Part shown: positions 14,434 to 30,700 of the stretch, in pieces
Layout: every line of letters begins with the position of its first letter
Numbering within the stretch: position 1 is the first letter of the stretch
Position numbers and translations under genes: made by a program
Source: Nymphaea colorata
Lineage: Eukaryota; Streptophyta; Magnoliopsida; Nymphaeales; Nymphaeaceae
Direction: 5' to 3'
NCBI RefSeq assembly: GCF_008831285.2
Contig: NC_045145.1
Span: forward strand, 21,964,040-22,028,039
Length of the DNA: 64,000 bases
Notes under the pieces: model-generated
The model's database searches: none
What the model was told of the DNA's origin: nothing
The model's input: only the letters and a program-made list of their open reading frames with translations

Positions 14434-17400
14434 ATGGCCGTCGCCTCAGCTGCAAGGGTTCTCGGCCTCGCCCTCTCCGCCTCCCACTCCGACTGCCTCT
14501 TCCACCGCCCCTCCCTCTCCTTTTCCCGCGATTTCCGGCCGGCGGTTCCTGCCTCGCCCAGACCAATCGACGGCTGCTGCAGGAAGCGGAGTCTTAACTC
14601 CCCTTCGTCCCTTAATTGCTTGTTCCCTGGTGTCGACGGCGGCTTTTGGGAGACTGCTGGTGGCGGCGATGCGGACGGCACCGGTGAGGACGGCGAGGAC
14701 TGTGTCTCGACGCGGAGGGTGAGGTTTCATCGGGAATTCGCAGTGCTCGCTAATATCTTGAAGCGGATCGAGCCGCTTGACACGTCGGTGATCGGCGAGG
14801 GAGTCTCCAGCGCGGCCAAGGAGTCGATGAAGCGGACGATCTCAACGATGCTGGGGCTGCTGCCGTCGGACCAGTTCGCAGTTACGGTGAAGGTTCCGCA
14901 GCAGCCGATGGCGAGGCTTCTGTCGTCTTCGATAATCACCGGGTATTGATTCTTTTGAATTCCATCGAAATTGTTTTTTCTTTAGGTGTTTCGATTGCTT
15001 TTGGTCCTTCGGAGCATGGAATTGCCTGGTTTTCATTGACTTTTGAGGACTTAATGGTTCTTTGACAATATTCTATAACTCTGTTGTCACAGCTTGTCAA
15101 CATTCCACCAAAAATTCCTGATGTTGTTCGCTTACGATGAATTATGCTTCTTTAGTAATTTAAATTGACCTTTTTCTTCTATACGTTTAACAGTGAGTAA
15201 TATTTTCTAATCCCAAAGCTTTATGGTTTGCTTCCATACGGAAGTAAGATTTAGCCAAGTTCACGAAGAGTAAAACTCAGATTCTCAAAGTATCTGAACT
15301 GGGTTTCTCTAATATTTGAGGGAATTGCGGTTTATTGAGCTCACCACGATATAGTTCTTTTTCAGTTTCTGAAATGGGGAGAAGGTTTGGTGGTTAAAAA
15401 GATGAAATTTCGTCTAATTTCCGTCCCGTTTGGTCACTTTTTATTTCCATTGCCAGGTATACGCTATGGAATGCAGAATACCGTGTTTCATTGATGAGGA
15501 ACTTCAATATTCCTCTTGAACGAGAGTTGGAAGTCTCACCTAATGACCCCAAATTCTTGGACAATTTGAATGACGAGCAGAACGATGCTGTTGGAGTTCA
15601 CACAGGAGAAGAACTAATGGGAGAATGTGAGCTAGGGCTGCGGACTATTGGTCATTTGTCTCAGGAAGCTCTGAGCTACATCCAAGAACTGGAATCGGCG
15701 TTGGCCACGGTAGAGGAGGTAAACGTTTTCCTTCCTTCTACTCCCTGAAACTCTGTGCAGTATTCTTGTAATTCTGCTCAAAAATTTAATCCAAGATTAA
15801 TTACTTCCTTTACCTTAAGGTGTTGCTTTGCTAATCTCACTGAACTTCGAGTCATGTACATGGCTCAAACCATGTCCGTCCCTAGGATATTGGATATGTT
15901 CACTAGAAACACTTAAGAAAGTCGAAAATTTCATCCATTGATATGTAGTTTGAATGGTAATCTTGGGTTCGCTGGGCATGACACACTAACAAAATCCCAA
16001 ACAGCTCTATTTACATGACGGCTTATTGCAAACATATCAATGATAAAATGTCCATGCATCAAAAAGTTATTTGATTCCCAAAAAGCTTCTATCAAGTTTG
16101 TCAACCATTTCTTGAGTCTTGACTATCCAGTTTCTTATTGTTTTGACACGTAAAAGTTTTTGCAGGAGCTGGATGCCGAAAAAAAGCAAACTGCGATCAT
16201 TGAAAAGAATGGGGAATGCAATGACTTGTTAGACTACTTAAGATCTTTAGAACCTGAAATGGTAATTCCTTTGTTGCTTTAAAGTCTAACTTTTGATGTG
16301 TTTACACTTTACAGTAACTCTAGTGGCTCTGTACCAAAGTGACTTTGTATCATTTCATATCTTTCTATTGAATCTGGTTTGCAGGTGACTGAATTATCAC
16401 GCCCATCATCACCCGAAGTGGAGGAGATTATTCAGCAGCTTGTTGAGAACATCTTACAAAGATTCTTCAAGAATGAAAATTCTTCAGATAGCTTGGAAGC
16501 TACAGAGGCAATGAAGAGTTATGTTGAAGATGAAGTTCGTCATGGAAGCACAATGGGAACTTCTCGAGATTACCTTGCTAAATTGATATTCTGGTTAGTG
16601 TGCCTTCTGATTTACTTATGCCATTGATCTTTTGCACCATCAGGTACTGAGTTGTCATGTTTTTTTTTTTTCTGCAATAAGCGTAGGTGAAATCCAGGCG
16701 TAATCCCTCATCTAAAGGGAAGTTAAAGGCCCCAAGAGTTCTTGGCCCGAGGGAGGCTTTGTGGGATTCTTTTTACCATTGTTCCCATGGGGGTTTAGGA
16801 CTGGGTTTTCTCTACTCCTTAGACCAATATTGTAACGTAAACGTAACGTGATGTGCACTTGTAGGACCAACAATCAAGTTCCATAAGAAAAAACTGGAAA
16901 TAATGGGAAATGTGTTTCCTACCAAGAAATCAAGTTCCATTAAAAAAAAAAGTTGATAGATAAGTAATGACTAATGGCTGACAGAAACACCAATTTAATG
17001 GGCCTTATATGATAATCAAAGTATACTGGTTCAATCAACTTAAGGTTCATAGTACGTAAGTCTAAGAGTAAAGTTTCATATACATGATTCTAAACTGCAA
17101 TCCGTAATAACCAAACCCTTCAGCTAATCAAAGTAAGTAGGAATATGTATATGTCATAAATATTTGCTGGCTTCACTAGGTTCTTCTGCTCCGGCAAGCT
17201 TTATTTCACTATGTTCTCCTGCTCCACTAAGTTTCTCTTGATGTGGTGGTCATACAGTTGATGTTGCTGATGATATTGGTGCAACGTCCTTATTTCTAGA
17301 GAAAGCTAGATTTTCTAGTGTATGCTCTTGATCTTCAGAGTCGGGACAAATATTGGGTAAACTGCGACCTTGTCTAGGTGAACACATTTATGAATAATTC

Positions 17401-19267
17401 ACACTGATCCCATGCCTGCTTTATGTACATGCTTGCTGCATAGGACATGGACCATAATCTTGTTGGCTAATAGACGTACTTTAACTGTCTGGAGTTTGCC
17501 TGTAGGCACCGATTACAAGAGAAACATGTTCAGTTTTTCTTGACATGCTGAACTACAATATTGATATGTAGAATCATTAGATCTTCCAAAAAATCCAGAT
17601 GTTGTCAAATTTAAGTCAAGTTAAGCCAAAAGCCTGTGATTTTATCTGAAGGCAGTACACCTTGTATTTTCCACTGAGCTCTCAAGTTCCAGAGCTTCCT
17701 TTGGAGTTTGAACTACAGTAATTGTAACACGGGAGAACACCATATGAACTGTGACAGTTAAAGGAGATTCAGTTGCCATGCCAAAATAAGAGTTTACATT
17801 TGAGATCTTTATGTGGCTGGACCTGTAACTTTTACCACTTGTATCTTTTCTGAACAGCTAACTGACCTTAATCTATGCTGTACCTAGCCTCCTCAACAAT
17901 GCTTACATCTTAACACCATTTTCATTCCTTACTGTTAAACTTTCACCATTTGTCACTTCTTTAACATTGATCTATCTCATGAACATTTATTTTTGGCCTA
18001 CATGAGCATATGACTTGTTCAAAACTTATATCCTATGGATTGCACTTCTACGTTCTTGTTGAAGTTGAATGCTAGTGCAAATGTATGAGCCAGTGGAAGA
18101 TGCTGGATATATCTGTGAAGTGTGCTGCGCACAGTAATTAAGCTGCTGCTCTTCATGATACAAAGTATAGTAATTGTGCTTCAGACACCTCGTCACATCC
18201 AAGCCTGTTTATATGAATCCTTAGAATCATAACCAACCACAAGTGCATGCCTAATTTTTTCTATCTGTGTATGCTCTTGCCTGTCATGAGTGTGTTTTTG
18301 ATTCGCCTAGAGAGTTGCATCTCATGAACCATTTGAGTTTTGCTTTTGCCCTTTGGTGATCTACCTATTGGTATATTCATTGTGTCCTATTAACTGGGTT
18401 GTGGAGAGAGAGAGAGAGTCAATGTAAGGTGTCATGATTTAGAAAGGGTCAAAATGTGTCCTGCAGCATCAAAATATGCAGTATACGTTTTCCCGTTAAA
18501 GCAGTGATAGGGATTTCAGTGTACATTTTTACTGTAAAACTATTTGTTCAGAACAAATACTAATATTGCTCGATGGTTCATAATTGAGACTGAATGTGCT
18601 AGGGCGTGAGCTCTAATAATTTATTTTACAACCCCTGTCAGCATATATAAACTTGTTGCAGACAACAGAATCTAAATTCTAATGTAATAGCTCGTGACTG
18701 TTGAGTTTCTAGAGTTTACTAGACGGCAGTTTGTCTGGAATATAGGAACTTCATGTCCTACAGAATTAATTCCATGGGTTTAGCATCTGAAGTGTGAGGG
18801 TACCTTTTAAAGTGAATTTGAGAAATGCAGTGAGATCATTTGATTATGGTACATGTAGGTGTGCAGAGCATACACTCATTCATTGATGGGAAAAGCGTGC
18901 CGCTTTAATTTTTACTGTCAGATTTTATTGCTATGGAATTTGAGATGAAATCATTCCCAAGATGAAACTGTTCAGATGAATGTACCATCTCTTGTGCTGC
19001 GCTAGCATTCTTTGCTTCAGGTTAAGGATATACCCAACATTGGCCTAGCTACAATGTTGCTTACTCTTTTCTTCCTTCTTCTTTACATCTGGTACATAAT
19101 GTTTGGTCTCTTCTGTAATTCTAGGATTGGCATAACATTATGCAACGAACCAATGCATGTACATTAACTGTCGAAATTGTGGTGATTGCAGGTGCATGCT
19201 TTTGGGGCACCATATGAGAGGGTTGGAGTACAGGCTTCACTTAAGCTGCGTGGTTGGGATCTTATAA
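14434..19267 (+). CDS. DUF760 plastid protein, UV-B-induced At3g17800 type
   Basis: Five exons: 14434-14942, 15457-15718, 16166-16261, 16385-16593 and 19192-19267. Phases fit at every junction and give 383 aa. The N-terminus (MAVASAARVLGLALSASHSD...), rich in Ser/Arg and poor in acids, looks like a chloroplast transit peptide. From about residue 95 the DUF760 region begins (FHREFAVLANILKRIEPLDTSVIG), with SMKRTISTMLGLLPSDQF and later YTLWNAEYRVSLMRN. The last exon adds CMLLGHHMRGLEYRLHLSC, the typical end of this family. Arabidopsis relatives are annotated as UV-B-induced chloroplast proteins; the biochemical role is not known to me. The start is the first ATG; the frame stays open upstream but without an ATG. 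Confidence 0.93.
16594..19191 (+). other. Long last intron of the DUF760 gene
   Basis: A 2.6-kb intron separates the fourth exon from the 76-nt terminal exon. I found no nested gene or clear transposon. The start is a normal GTTAGT and the end TTGCAG. A short (GA)n run lies near 18405-18420. Confidence 0.8.
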
Positions 19268-22609
<3,342 letters not shown>

Positions 22610-23927
22610 ATGATGATGCAAAACCCTACCCAGATGATGGCACCATCGCCTGCCAGGCTTGGCCTCTCCAATCCCCATTCCCCATCTATCCTCTCTCCCC
22701 CATCATCCACTAGCACCAACCCAACGCCACAACCGCCAGTACCACCACCATCAGCGGCAGCAACAAGGTCAGCCTCCACCGCCCAACAGAAGCAGACCAC
22801 CACCCTGCTGTCCCTTTTGCCTCCTCACACCAGGGCGCTCACCCTCCTCAATCAGATGGCCGCCCTCACTACTAAGCTCTTCCACGTCTCAGGTTTCTGT
22901 TCCTCTAACGCTTATCCCCTTCTCCCTTCTTTTCTTTGCTTGACCTCAATCCTTTTCTTGTGGTGCTTCAGCACAGAAATCGACTTGGCAAGCGTCCTAC
23001 AGAGGAACTCCCCCGACGTTCCTCGCCTCTCAATTCCTCTCCCCGGAGGCCGCCTCTGCTTCCACCACCAAGCAGGTCATGGCCCTTCTCACCTCCCTCC
23101 AGACTCAGCTCTTCGAATCGATTTCTGAGCTTCAGGAAATCCTTGGCCTCGAGGAATCGAAGCGACGGATCGCGCAGGAGATCCAAATTGCAGATTCTGC
23201 CATTCTGGCCTTCACCAAGAAGGTGAAATCGGCCGAGCAGGTGCTGGAGTTGATGTCTGAGGATTACGAAGACCTCCGCAAACCTGCGAAGAGGTTTAAG
23301 GCAGCTTCGGATAGCGACAAATTCGTGTTTCCTTCCGTCAAGCTTTCCGACATACTCTCCTACGCTCATCGGATCAGCTACACGACGTTTGCACCGCCGG
23401 AATTTGGTGCCGGACAAGCGCCTCTCCGTGGGGCGCTCCCTCCGGCTCCCCAGGAGGAGCAGTTGCGGGCTTCGCAGCTCTACCAGTTTGCTAATCTTGA
23501 TGTTGGCTTACCACCCGAATCCGAGGCAGCGGAGAAGAAGGTGGAAGCTCTCATTGAGGCGCCGCCGCCCCCACCTCCTGCACCGCCTGCATTGTCCAAC
23601 ATGTTGATTCCCCCAATTCCTTCGGGTTGGCAACCGGGGATGCCCATCGAATTGCCGAGCGACATCCCGATTGTTCCTCCTGGATGGAAGCCCGGGGATC
23701 CTGTTCCGCTGCCACCGGTGGTGGAGGTTCCGCTTGGCTGGAAGCCAGGAGACGCAGTTGTGCTCCCGAAAGAGGAAGTGCCACAGATGCCTCCGAAGCC
23801 TATCGGTGTTCCGGGTGCGCAGGAGCCTATACAAGTCAGATTTGTGCAGCTTGATATTAATCCTGACCAGGACGAGTATAGCAGCGAGTACAGTAGCGAT
23901 GAGGGCAGCTCTGAGGACGAAGAGTGA
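22610..23927 (+). CDS. MED4: Mediator complex subunit 4
   Basis: Two exons, 22610-22892 and 22972-23927, phase 1 junction, 412 aa. Residues 1-75 are Pro/Ser/Thr-rich and probably disordered. The MED4 core follows with LLTSLQTQLFESISELQEIL, a coiled-coil-like helix (SKRRIAQEIQIADSAILAFTKKVKSAEQVLELM), and the plant-typical block KLSDILSYAHRISYTTFAPPEFG. The C-terminal third is Pro-rich with three WxPG repeats (GWQPGMP, GWKPGDP, GWKPGDA) and ends in an acidic Ser/Asp/Glu tail. MED4 is a middle-module subunit of the nuclear Mediator that links transcription factors to RNA polymerase II; this is family knowledge. The 79-nt intron is short and CT-rich. The start is the first of three ATGs in a row. 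Confidence 0.95.
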
Positions 23928-26900
23928 GATGAGGTTGGATGCTTTTCTTTTTTGGGTTTGATGAAGGAATCAACCTTTGAAATTAAGCTTCTTGATCAGA
24001 AAAAAGAAGGTCGAATTGAAATTGAGTGCAATTAGTTCGTTAAGCTCATGTGTGATCAACGGATTCTTCATATAATTTGATGAAGCTTTCGTGGGAATAC
24101 CGTAAATTGTAACTTCTGGGCTCCTGATGATGACCATGGATCGTCTGGTCGTCAGAAACACCATAGCAGACTCTTTTTCCCTACATGCTGACATTTTGTC
24201 GAACTGTGGGATATCTTTTAGCATACCTAGCCGTCGAAGCTGTGGTTATATTCATTTAATGTTAACAAAGCTTATTTGCATTTTCTCTTTTGCTTAGCTT
24301 AATATCATGTTGCTGAATACCAAATATGAATTTTCTTGTCAAGGTATTAGAGTCATAGTCGGTTCTGGTTCATTTTAGAAGGCAAATGGTATCTTAGTAC
24401 TTTGTTTTGTCGGAACTGTAGCCAAGTTTCTTGTGGTCTTTATAGTTGGGAAAGTTGCTTTGCTGTTATTACAGATGACTGATGGGAAACATTATCCTTT
24501 GTTGGGCAAAATGTTTTTGTGTTGGGTAAAAACGCTTTTGTTGTCTATTAGAATTTTTGGTCTCGCCACTGGGTGGTTCTTTCCTCGTCTCATGGGAAGG
24601 TCATCGTATTCTTGCATTTGATGTTTGCCCATTGTAATTTGTCGTGCAGAAAAATGTGTTCTATAAGTTGATAACTTGGTGTATTTTTCAGTTCAGTAAG
24701 ATCTATTTCCAATGGTTACAACCAAGTTGTAGTTTTGCAGTCTAATCACTTCCAATTAGCCGACTGTATGTCTTTCCTACCGTTCTTGCTGACTTGCCTG
24801 ATGCTATCATTTCCTTTATGGCAACCAAGTGGGGATTGGGGAGTGGGTTGAAGTGACTCACCATAAGGTAGAACAGGTTGCAGATAATGCATTCTCTGGT
24901 GGTCGACCACTTTTACCCGATTCTTGTGTTGCCATGTGGCTGGGACTGGCAGCTGTAAGCAAGATGCCGGACATTAAAAGGGAAGAATTTAGTTGCTGGA
25001 GGATAGGTAGCTGTTGAATATGCAATGCAAATACATGATGCCGTACTATTTGTTGTTTGTATTCTGGTGCAAACGTTAGTGGCAACGTAGAGAGTAAAGA
25101 ATCCCATGTTCCTACTCATTTACTATCTACAAGATCCAACTTTTTTGAGACGAATGAGGTTTGAAGATGTTCAGAGTCAGTTCCAGCTGGCTCCGTAGAG
25201 GAGCTGGAGTGTTCGAGCTCTGAAGAAAATTCAACCAAGTGCAGTAAAAATAGCTAGCATTTTATATCAACTCATCTGGTAACAATCCTACCCTTTTGCC
25301 TTGAAAGTGTTGGGTATTAGAGATGCAGGTTTTACCAAAAAGAAGAAAGAGAAGGTTATATAAGGCACTGTGGTGAGGTAATACGTGCACCAAAACAATG
25401 TAGCTGATTGTGTGCATTAAGTACTTGAGAAACAATAACAACCGTTCAGGACATCATCTTCATAGAGCTAAATTGGTGTCCAAGGTATTCTGCGTCCTGA
25501 TAGAGCGGTCTCGTGCATGAATCATGCATGTGCTGCCTTTTTAATCCTTGCGGACCTTGAGTTGGGAGGAATATGATCGAGTGAAGATGTGGATGAAAAA
25601 TTTAATACTACAAAGTTGTATCTGGTTATGCTTGTACTTATTTGAGGATAAAAAGAACCTATATCACTAATTCAAGTTCATAATAGTGTGTGTATGTGCA
25701 CCTGCGCTTGCAGACGTTGACTTCTTGTTTCCATCATGCATGTGCATACATACCTTAAATCCCTTTCACATGTTTGTCATTAGGACAAATGGTCTTTTTT
25801 ATGCGATACATTGAATTAAATGCTGAAAAGGAGCACAATGCTTGTCTTTGTTGTATGGTACTATGGTTTCAATGTTCTTATGATGTAAAAGAGGTTAGCA
25901 CACGACATTTCCTTGATCAATTTTACGCATATGAATCTTTATCTGTAAGTCAAACTCGTTTGTACATGCCCACCACTGTGAACAACTGTGAAATTCATTT
26001 GTTTAAGTTTCTGAACTGCTTATTTCATCATAGTGCTAAGTCGAGTAGTTTTTACAGCTGAGATCGGCTTAAACTGCAGATCAGGCACCAGCTTAATGAT
26101 TCCTCACGAACAAAACTACTTATCGAAAGCTTATCAGTCCTGTAGATGAAAGGTGGTAACCAAGTGACTATGGTCTGTTTCCAGTGTAGCACATGTTTGA
26201 TGATGTTTTTACAAGGTTATTATAGTTTGAGATAAATAGATGAAACTTCATCCAGAATTGTCATTGGAAAGGAGACGAGTGATACGAAGGAATCTTCTTT
26301 ATGGGAGATTTTAAACATGTACGAGTTTTTGGGTAATTCTTGTCATTCATGGGCAATTTAAGGTGATTTTGTTATGATTAACGGTATTTAATAGTGGACT
26401 TTCAAAATCTAAATTATCTCAATTGGTTAAACTTGCGTTGCCATGATAAACCTTTTATGTTCGTCTCCACGTGAATACAAACATCCCCACGTCTGGGTAC
26501 TTTCGGTATTTGGTCAGATTTTCTGTAGTTGCTAAATTTCTCTCTCTTTCTCCTGGCCATCCCTCCATAATTCTTTCCTCAGATTCAGAAAAAAAAAACG
26601 TAAAAGAGAAGAGAAAAAGAGAGATGTCCAAGGAATCCTGAGTCATGACCTTATAATTCGAAGTTTCTTACATTTTCTGCACAGCCACACCTTGCCTGTT
26701 GGGAAAAGAAGGTTATCTTGGGTTGGCTTTCAGTTCCAAAGAACTTCGGAACTTGCATATCATGAAAGCTTGGGCACGTTCTGCAGAGGTCCCCGCTGAC
26801 GTAGCAATATTCCTACTCGCTGCAAAAAAACAAACATGGAAATTCGCCTTCTTCTCATACGGCAAGTAACTAGAAATACTGCTGAGTTAGTAGGGCGCAA

Positions 26901-27750
26901 ATTCATGACTACTGACGGAGACAAACACAGTGGCGTCGGCTAACAGGCAAGGAAAATGGTAGGGAGTTGAAATATATTACCAGCCAACCGGTTGATTGAT
27001 GTAAATGATCCATTTCTTTCACTTCCTCCTAGAGATAAATATTCTTCTTCGTTTTCCTGCTATGACGAAGAAATACACTGTTCTTCTTGTCCGGCCTTTT
27101 TAATCTTACGTTGCCTTTGTTTACCACAGTTCTGAGATTCACGGTGACGTCGACGATTCCTTCCTCTCGACCTGCTTGGATTGCAGTCATCTAGATCCCC
27201 TCAAACCTGAGATTGGTGGAAAATCAAACGCGATTTCAGAACCCCTCAAAATCAAACGCGTGGAGTCAACACCCGGAAATCCCAACCCTTCTTCTTTTCT
27301 GAGAACCAGACACAAACGGGACCCATCAAACGACGTTGTGAACGAATGGATCCGGGTGTGATGTTAAAAAATTAAATCCAAATCCGAACTCTACTTCCAA
27401 CTGAATTGGGTTGGATTTGATTATGTCGATCGGGTCCGACCCCGATCCAAACTCCAACTCAGATGAGTCTACGGCCAAAGGTGTTCTGTTCAGCTCTGCA
27501 CGCCACGGTAGTTCAACTCTTTCATCTCCGGCGTCGCCACGTGGCTGGACGCCAGCGATCGACGACCTGGACCACCGCGGTCGTACGAGAGAAAAAAATA
27601 TCAGAAAGCGGCGGCTTTGGTTCCCAATGTACCAAAGCCCATCACATTCACGGGGGAGGAAGAAGAAGAGAATCGCCATGGGCGGCCCCTTCTTTTCCTC
27701 CTTAAAGTGAATCGACGACCAGGGATTAGGATCGGAGTTAGTCCTCGCCC
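23928..27750. other. Intergenic region downstream of MED4
   Basis: The first few hundred bases should be the MED4 3' UTR. No further gene is supported in the 3.8 kb. Open frames of 60-117 codons near 27326-27710 on both strands overlap a GC-richer patch just before the next gene and are best read as promoter and leader sequence. Confidence 0.55.
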
Positions 27751-30700
27751 ATGGCCTCCTCTGAACGGTGTACCAGGGGTTGGTTGTCGTCGTCGTCTTC
27801 CTTCTTCTTCTTCCTCTATTTCACCGTCTGGTTCGGAATCAGCGATGCCATAAAGGTTCCGTTCAGGGTCAACGACGTTCTCCCCGTTTTGCCCCGGCAA
27901 GTGTCCTGGCCGGTGCTGAACAATCTTCACAGTGCGGTCGACCTCTTGCCCTACTTCGTTGGGGCCGTGCGCCAGGACGATGCCCTACGATGGAAGGGGG
28001 CGTGCTTCTATGGGAACGATGCTCGGTTGGAGATCACCGATGGGGACGAGGACAACGGGTTGGGCGGCGGCGTAGTCTATATTAAGGTGGAGATCCTTTG
28101 CCTTCTTCTTCTTCTTCTTCTTCTTCTCTTTTTAGGTTCTCATGGTGCTGTTGGTTTGGTGATTTTGGGGCCCGGGTGTGTGTCTTCTTCGTTTACGTCT
28201 TTAATTGAAGCTGACTTTGATAATTTAATTGCGAACTGAGGGGTCATGATGTCGATTTTTTGACGTTACATTTGGCGGCTCGCTAAATTTTACTTCCATC
28301 TTCATTAATTTTGGTTATGGCTCTTTCCAAGATGAACACCTTGTGAAGTAGTCGTTATTGAAGGAATGAGTGAAGTTTTGACATTTTTTCAATGTTCTAT
28401 TTCGTCTCCAGTAATCGTCTTGCTGTGGCCTTTCCGAGATGACCGTTGGATTCTTTGTGATCAATGAATGAACAAGAGTGATTTGTAACACCTGGAAGGT
28501 TCTTTTCGGAATTGAAAAGAAGGCTACTTTATGACAAATCGCTCTTTCAGAGTGCTGTAGTCCCGTACTTTTTTTTTTAAGGAACGTAATAATTCGTTTT
28601 CTCTCTGTGTTCTTCTTAGGTTTAATGAGTTAGGGGGAAAATATGGTGATTTTCGTTCATTTTCTGCAGTTCCATCTTTTTAGGTTCTATTACGTACAGC
28701 TTGATCATATGATTTGGCGGTTAATGCGGGTGTGTAAAGTTGTACAAACAAGCTCATATCATTGATATGTTGACCCATATCAAATTGTTTCTCCTATTTC
28801 TTGTTGCTAATAGCTCATTAAATTTAAATACTTTTTTATGTTTCATGTCTAGCTTGAATCGCCGATCTCTCATGAGGATATAGGATGACATTTATAACAA
28901 AAATTTAATGCTCCTTATGCAAGGAAGCCTCACCTGGGCAGTGAGAGTTGGTCGCACTACGGCTGCATAACCCTAAGGTTAACATCCTGGCCCCCAAGGC
29001 ATTTACATGCTTTGGAAGCCTCGCTCAGTACAGCAAACTCTCTTTAACCACACGAAACCCACTCATTCAAACGCAAAACTGTAAATGATGGATATGTTTG
29101 CCATGTTCAAGGCACAACACGGTTCTTCTGGATTGGTGTGCCTGAAAAAGGGATTAGGCAGTCAATTACGGAAGATGTTGAAAATGTGGAATTAGGTAAT
29201 GCAATCTTGGCTGGGATCTTGATGAAATTAGTAAAGCAGATGAGCAAATAGGGTCGGTCTTTAAATGAAGTCTGGACTCCATGGTAGAAGATATGCTGAG
29301 ATAGTTGAGCGAGTTGGTGGTTCTTATTGAAGTATGCGATTGTTGCTTGTTATATAGGCAAATCCCAGATTAACCTTAGGAGTTATATGTGGATTTCCAT
29401 GCATTTTATTGGTATAGTGATGGCTATTGTTATGGGCTTCTTGTACTTTTGATCTTTTATGCGCTTCTTTGTCTGTAATTCTGCTGAGTGTTCTTGTGTT
29501 CTCTATATGTATCATATGTTGGCAATAATTGGCTCTAACTCTAGATTTAGAATTGATTAATTCTCCTTCTGGTTTATTGTGGGAATATTGTGGCCGTGAC
29601 TCTTTAAAGCACCAAAATTTTTCTGTAGGCATGAAGCTGGGTTTCTCATTCAGATCCACATTGTGAATATGTGTCACATTTTCTTTGGCATACTCCCGTC
29701 CTTTGAATGATGGTTTAAATTTCAAATACATCTCTTTTTCATAGATGCTACTTTATGAAGGTATTCTTTTGTGGTTTTGAGGCTTAGGTACTGTCTTGTA
29801 GGGAAAAATTAGAATGAAAAACTTCAAGCGTGCATCAAACATTCAAACTTGTGTTTTTGAAGGATGAATATGCAGGGAGCTCATAGCTTATGGAAAGAGA
29901 AATAGATGATTACAGCGACTCAGTACATGTATAACAATAGAAGATAAAACAAGGGAGTGTATATATTATAACTGGTAGACATGCGAATGTGAGGTACAAA
30001 GGAAGAAGCCAGAAGCCTCACGTGGAGCTAGAAATACCTACAAGCTCCTTGATCAGGCTTGAAGATGTTGCACTTGGCAAGAGTGACATTCTACTGTGCA
30101 AAGTATGGTCACAACGTAGGCCATATTTAGAAAATGTTGTGTTTTTATTGCTAAAACTGTACAACGACATAAGATGTTTTCAAAAGGAAATATTTTTGGT
30201 ATTCAAAATATCAACAAGAATTTCTTGCCCTGATATTCAGTTATTGTTGTATTGTTGTCATATTTTTCCCTTTTTTATAAAATTATTCTTTGATGTTTTT
30301 GTCATATCAACAAGCTGTTTTTCCCTTTATCGTATTAAATTATCCCATGAGATTCTTTGATTGTCATTTTTTTTATCTTAGAAATTTAAAAATTATTTTG
30401 AAACTTTACAAATATATTTGTAAAAAAGGTATAAAACCCTTAATTTCATAAATTTGATCAGTTAATGTTTTAATTTCTTGATTTTCCATGGTAAACAATT
30501 TTCCTGAAAAGTACCCAAGAGAAACCTTGCCATTAAAATCGGAGAACTATATTTGTGACTATGTAGAATTCCTATTGTTTGTCATGCTTTTCTGTTTTCA
30601 AGGCAGCTGTTTTCTGTTAAAATAAATTGTTGTCTAAGGTGATGGATTCTATTTTGGGTATTCTACTATTCATTTGCTTCCTATACAAAGGAACAGTCTG

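Noticed and set aside
22610-23128. MED4 first exon read as a separate 172-aa protein
   Set aside because: The frame runs through the short intron; the tail after FHVSG is intron and out-of-frame sequence.
23480-23854. Several open frames on both strands inside MED4 exon 2
   Set aside because: They overlap the well-supported MED4 frame in GC-rich Pro codons and show no independent homology.
27326-27710. Open frames of about 80-117 codons on both strands
   Set aside because: They lie in a GC-richer leader/promoter patch just before the secretory gene and lack motifs; mutual overlap argues against coding.
28920-29045. Stretch reminiscent of a tRNA-derived SINE (CCTGGGCAGTGAGAGTTGG... words)
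   Set aside because: No clear A and B boxes, poly(A) end or flanking duplication could be seen.
29324-29731. 135-codon - strand frame in the first intron of the secretory gene
   Set aside because: Asn/His-rich, no recognised domain, no start or splice context; could be an old repeat but not supported.
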